Shown here: positions 22,543 through 25,276 of the stretch, piece after piece
Layout: every line of letters begins with the position of its first letter
How positions within the stretch are numbered: the stretch's first letter is position 1
From: DATDPY01 sp964395765
GTDB lineage: Bacteria > Bacteroidota > Bacteroidia > Cytophagales > Cyclobacteriaceae
Length of the DNA stretch: 25,276 bases
Direction of reading: 5' to 3'
Assembly: GCA_964395765.1 (NCBI GenBank)
Contig: CAYNCU010000029.1
Location: forward strand, 1-25,276
Translations under genes and position numbers: made by a program
The notes under the pieces: generated by a model
Told to the model about the DNA's origin: nothing
Databases searched by the model: none
What the model saw: only the letters and a program-made list of their open reading frames with translations

Positions 22543-23642
22543 TAATTTTTTACTTTAAATACATGATATTGACGAAAACCATTGGTCAGTTCGAATACTG
22601 AAACCCGGACAATGGTATAAACCGGAACAGCCGCAATCATTCCGAATATACCGCCGATGGTGGCCCCGACAAAAATAATAATAAAAATTTCGAGCGGGTG
22701 TGCTCTAATACTTTTTGAAAAAATCATAGGTTGTATTATCGTATCATCTATGATTTTAATTAAAACGAATACAGAAAAAATTTTGAACACCAGGATAAAG
22801 TATTCGTTGGCTATCTGATAGTTACTTGATGAAATGGCTATGACTATGGCAAATAAACCTCCCAGTAATGGCCCCAGGTATGGCACAACGTTGGCGATAG
22901 CCGCGAAGGCAGCAATGGTGATGGAATATTTCATGCCTATCACTGATAAACCGATGGAGGCCAGGGCAAAAATCAGGACACATTGAAATAAAAGCCCAAT
23001 CAGGTAGTTAGTCAATAATTTTTCGATTTTGGAAAATACAGTTATGACAACTTCAAAATAAGCATTGGGGACCAATGCCAAAATAAATTTTCTGATAAGT
23101 CCCTTTTCATAGAGGAAAAAGAAAGAAATAAACAAAACCGATATCACGCCAATAAAAAAGTTTCCTGCAACGGTAAAAACATTTTGAAGAATATTTCCGG
23201 GTTCCCAGATATTACTGCTCTGTATGGCATTCATAAAACCCTGTTGCATTTTGGTTAATAATGTACCCTTTTGATAATTTACTAATCCATGATTAATCAG
23301 CCAGGCCTCAATATGGGAAATAGGGCCGTCAATCCAGTTCCATACATTATTAAAATCAATCCCGGCAATGATCTCTATCTGGTCACGTATTAATGGAATG
23401 AAGATCGAAATAAAAGAAAGCAGGATTGTGACGAATAAGGTAAAAGATATTACAATCGCGATGCTTCTTGGAATATTTACATTATAGATCTGTGTATTAT
23501 TAATATAGTTGACCAGCGGTCTGAGAATTGTTGAAATCACCAGGGCGATCAGAAGGTAAATCAGGATCTGAGAAAAATACCATCCCAGGAAAAGAATTAT
23601 CGTCAGGATTACAGAGGTATACAATAAAGACTTTCTTGTCAT
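22542..23642 (-). CDS. AI-2E family transporter (UPF0118/PerM type)
   Basis: This 366-residue integral membrane protein has N-terminal helices (LLYTSVILTIILFLGWYF, LIYLLIALVISTILRPL), a further pair around 65-90 (IVISFTLFVTILLSFISIF), an amphipathic soluble stretch of about 95-150, and then about four more helices (FFIGVISVLFISFFFL, LIGLLFQCVLIFALASIG, VVPYLGPLLGGLFAIVIA, LEIFIIIFVGATIGGIFGM). The PYLGPLLGG motif followed by the late GATIGGIFGMI block is typical of the family. Members export small molecules or ions, and the name from autoinducer-2 does not fix the substrate. It is translationally coupled to ychF by a one-base overlap, an arrangement that may be incidental. Confidence 0.9.
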   Translation of the reverse strand: MTRKSLLYTSVILTIILFLGWYFSQILIYLLIALVISTILRPLVNYINNTQIYNVNIPRSIAIVISFTLFVTILLSFISIFIPLIRDQIEIIAGIDFNNVWNWIDGPISHIEAWLINHGLVNYQKGTLLTKMQQGFMNAIQSSNIWEPGNILQNVFTVAGNFFIGVISVLFISFFFLYEKGLIRKFILALVPNAYFEVVITVFSKIEKLLTNYLIGLLFQCVLIFALASIGLSVIGMKYSITIAAFAAIANVVPYLGPLLGGLFAIVIAISSSNYQIANEYFILVFKIFSVFVLIKIIDDTIIQPMIFSKSIRAHPLEIFIIIFVGATIGGIFGMIAAVPVYTIVRVSVFELTNGFRQYHVFKVKN

Positions 23643-23780
23643 ATCTATGCTATGAAAGAGAATTTATTCCCATCTTGCTAAAATACTGCATCAAAGGGGA
23701 ATAAAATACATTATGGTTGAGCGGTTGAAATTTCCCTAACAAATTAAATAAAAATCCGGAGTACCCGGGAATAATAATAT

Positions 23781-23803
23781 AAAAAAACCCAATTAAAATT
23801 GGG
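23781..23803 (-). terminator. Rho-independent terminator of the PUR-like gene
   Basis: The palindrome CCCAATTAAAATTGGG at 23788-23803 can form a six- or seven-pair stem with a tiny loop. On the minus strand it is followed by seven T (23781-23787). It lies 15 bases after the stop of the gene at 23818-24153, in the correct orientation. Confidence 0.78.
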
Positions 23804-23817
23804 TCGGTGAAATGATT

Positions 23818-24153
23818 TTATTCCCACTTCAGTTCCGTTTCTCCTCCTGCTTCGCCCTCATCCTTTCCGTGTGAAACCTGCGAAAAATCATAATCAGGCA
23901 TAAGTTCAGTCTTCACATGATTAATAGTTCCCTGTAAAGCTTCAAAGAATTTGTCAAAATCCTCCTTGTACAGGAAAATCTTATGCTTCTCGTAATAATA
24001 GCCGTCTTCCTTATACCTTCTTTTACTTTCAGTAATAGTCAGGTAATAATCATTAGCTTTAGTTGATTTAATATCAAAAAAGTAAGTTCTTTTTCCTGCC
24101 CGAACTCTTTGGGAGAAAATTTCAGCTTTTTCGCTATCCTTGTTTTCTTCCAC
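23818..24153 (-). CDS. PUR-alpha-like nucleic-acid-binding protein (DUF3276)
   Basis: This 111-residue protein contains the compact PUR fold seen in DUF3276 proteins of Bacteroidota and in Borrelia BpuR, which bind single-stranded DNA or RNA. The sequence has the expected strand pattern: IFSQRVRAGKRTYFFDIKST (about 12-31), NDYYLTITESKRRY, HKIFLYKEDFDKFFEALQGT. Basic and aromatic residues in the strands are candidates for base stacking. The last 25 residues are acidic and disordered-looking (KDEGEAGGETE). The start is GTG at 24153: there is no ATG in the frame near the conserved part. It is monocistronic, with its own terminator, and divergent from the DUF58 gene across 182 bases. The regulatory target is unknown. 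Confidence 0.87.
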   Translation of the reverse strand: MEENKDSEKAEIFSQRVRAGKRTYFFDIKSTKANDYYLTITESKRRYKEDGYYYEKHKIFLYKEDFDKFFEALQGTINHVKTELMPDYDFSQVSHGKDEGEAGGETELKWE

Positions 24154-24219
24154 AATCCTTGGAGTTTTGTAGTAAAATTGTAAATTCTTCTAAATATAAG
24201 GGAATAACCGTATACCACA

Positions 24220-24227
24220 CAAATCTA
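24220..24227 (-). promoter_or_regulatory. Possible -7 promoter box for the PUR-like gene
   Basis: On the minus strand TAGATTTG matches TAnnTTTG. A TTTG at 24252-24255 is 24 bases upstream, slightly too far for the usual spacing. The box is 67 bases before the GTG start. Confidence 0.3.
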
Positions 24228-24335
24228 AATGAATAAATTCCACAGTTATTGCAAAAAAAACCGCTTTCGGAAAATAAGGGAATTATTTAGTTAAAATGAT
24301 AAAAATGACCGTTTTTAGACATAAAATGGGAAATA

Positions 24336-25244
24336 ATGAAGCTTGAACTTCAAAAAATAAGGGAAATAAGCAATTTAGACCTGCTTGCCAAACAATTAGT
24401 GGAAGGATTCATTACCGGGCTTCATAAATCGCCATATCATGGATTCTCAGTAGAATTTGCAGAGCATCGGTTATACAATACAGGAGAAAGTACTAAGAAT
24501 ATTGACTGGAAAGTATTTGCAAGGACCGACCGTTTATATACCAAAAGATATGAAGAAGAAACCAATTTAAGATGTCTGTTACTCATCGATAACTCCTCCT
24601 CCATGTATTACCCGGTACAATCCTTTGGCAAGATAACATTCAGCGTGATGGCTTCTGCAGCGCTAGCCTATCTTTTGCAAAAACAAAGAGATGCTTTCGG
24701 GCTATGTACCTTTTCCGATGAAATTGAAATCCAGACCCAGGTAAAATCCACCGGGACTCACCTTCATAAACTTTTTATTTTACTTCAGGACCTAATCGAG
24801 GAAAAGACTACGCTTAAAAAAACTTCGGTGGCCGGGGTACTTCACCAGATTGCCAATAAAATTCATAAAAGAAGCCTTGTGATTATTTTCAGTGATATGT
24901 TTGATGACCAGGAAAATTCACAGGAAATATTTAATGCACTCCACCATCTGAAACACAATCAACACGAGGTAATCCTGTTTCATGTTACCGATAAAACAAC
25001 AGAGTTCAATTTTTCATTCGACGACAGGCCTTATGAATTTATCGATCTAGAAACGAATGAGAAAATGAAAATCCAGGCTTCGGATATCCGGGAAAGTTAT
25101 GTTCATTCCATGGGTAAATATTACACCGATCTTAAAATGAAATGCGGCCAGTATAAAATCGATTTTGTAGAAGCCGATATTAAAGAAGATTTTGATAAAA
25201 TATTATTAGCTTACCTGATAAAAAGAACAAGAATGATGGCCTGA
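24336..25244 (+). CDS. DUF58 domain protein (von Willebrand A-like)
   Basis: This 302-residue protein has the DUF58 signature around residues 45-75 (RLYNTGESTKNIDWKVFARTD, then LYTKRYEEETNL) followed directly by a von Willebrand A-like fold with the metal site DNSSSM (DxSxS) after the strand CLLLI, and a later strand SLVIIFSDMFDD carrying the next acidic residues. There is no membrane segment. DUF58 genes in this phylum usually sit beside a MoxR-type AAA+ ATPase and BatA/BatB-like proteins; this copy is the first gene of a run that leaves the window. It probably acts with MoxR in assembly or metal-dependent maturation of envelope proteins, an inference from family context only. The complete gene is visible, with its TGA at 25242-25244. 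Confidence 0.92.
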   Translation: MKLELQKIREISNLDLLAKQLVEGFITGLHKSPYHGFSVEFAEHRLYNTGESTKNIDWKVFARTDRLYTKRYEEETNLRCLLLIDNSSSMYYPVQSFGKITFSVMASAALAYLLQKQRDAFGLCTFSDEIEIQTQVKSTGTHLHKLFILLQDLIEEKTTLKKTSVAGVLHQIANKIHKRSLVIIFSDMFDDQENSQEIFNALHHLKHNQHEVILFHVTDKTTEFNFSFDDRPYEFIDLETNEKMKIQASDIRESYVHSMGKYYTDLKMKCGQYKIDFVEADIKEDFDKILLAYLIKRTRMMA

Positions 25245-25276
25245 TATAATATTTCGGATTGGTAAATAACGGAAGA

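Noticed and set aside
24229..24294. 21-residue open frame between the PUR-like and DUF58 genes
   Set aside because: It is very short, with no signal peptide, promoter at the right distance, or other support.

Overview
The window looks like chromosomal DNA from a member of the Bacteroidota, probably an uncultured or draft-assembled one, since it carries a 10-N scaffold gap at 5600-5609. The evidence is the gene content: a type IX secretion plug protein, a single-chain E1 alpha-beta 2-oxoacid dehydrogenase, a PUR-alpha-like DUF3276 protein, a TamB tail with a lysine-rich end, and many short-signal lipoproteins. The DNA is AT-rich, and several gene starts are preceded by the Bacteroidota promoter pattern TTTG-N(18-19)-TAnnTTTG. 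No transposase, integrase, phage gene, tRNA or CRISPR array was seen. This is mostly core genome with a few lineage-specific genes.

Layout. 1-1830 is the C-terminal part of tamB (envelope biogenesis), followed by a small unknown protein (2109-2513), the RNase P RNA gene (2551-2953), and a response regulator with a sigma-54-type AAA+ domain whose start codon lies 20 bases after the RNase P RNA. A 43-residue lipoprotein gene (4137-4268, minus) and a LuxE-family acyl-protein synthetase-like gene (4336-5328, minus) follow. Next come a lipoprotein broken by the assembly gap (5386-6061), the fused 2-oxoacid dehydrogenase E1 (minus, 6062-8524), and divergently alanine dehydrogenase (8824-9936). Both act at the 2-oxoacid/amino acid junction. 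A 1070-residue secreted protein of eleven tandem Ig-like modules fills 10078-13290. murB and an ABC-F ATPase form a tight pair (13328-16283).

The minus-strand cluster 19022 to 16351 encodes an ECF sigma factor, a protein with an anti-sigma-like head, one membrane helix, an Asn-rich linker and an outer-membrane barrel-like domain, and a lipoprotein. It looks like a signalling module spanning both membranes (compare the Dma/Das systems described in Bacteroides). It is divergent from the type IX secretion plug gene (19126-20421). An orphan Cas6 homologue (20418-21221, minus) overlaps the plug gene tail to tail by four bases. The last part holds ychF with an AI-2E family permease gene (translationally coupled, minus), a PUR-alpha-like DUF3276 gene with a clear intrinsic terminator, and a DUF58 protein (24336-25244).

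The points most worth a second look are the trans-envelope sigma/anti-sigma cluster, the Cas6 with no CRISPR context, the response regulator with an altered GAFTGA loop and no DNA-binding domain, the stand-alone LuxE-like enzyme, and the pattern of convergent genes whose stop codons touch or overlap.
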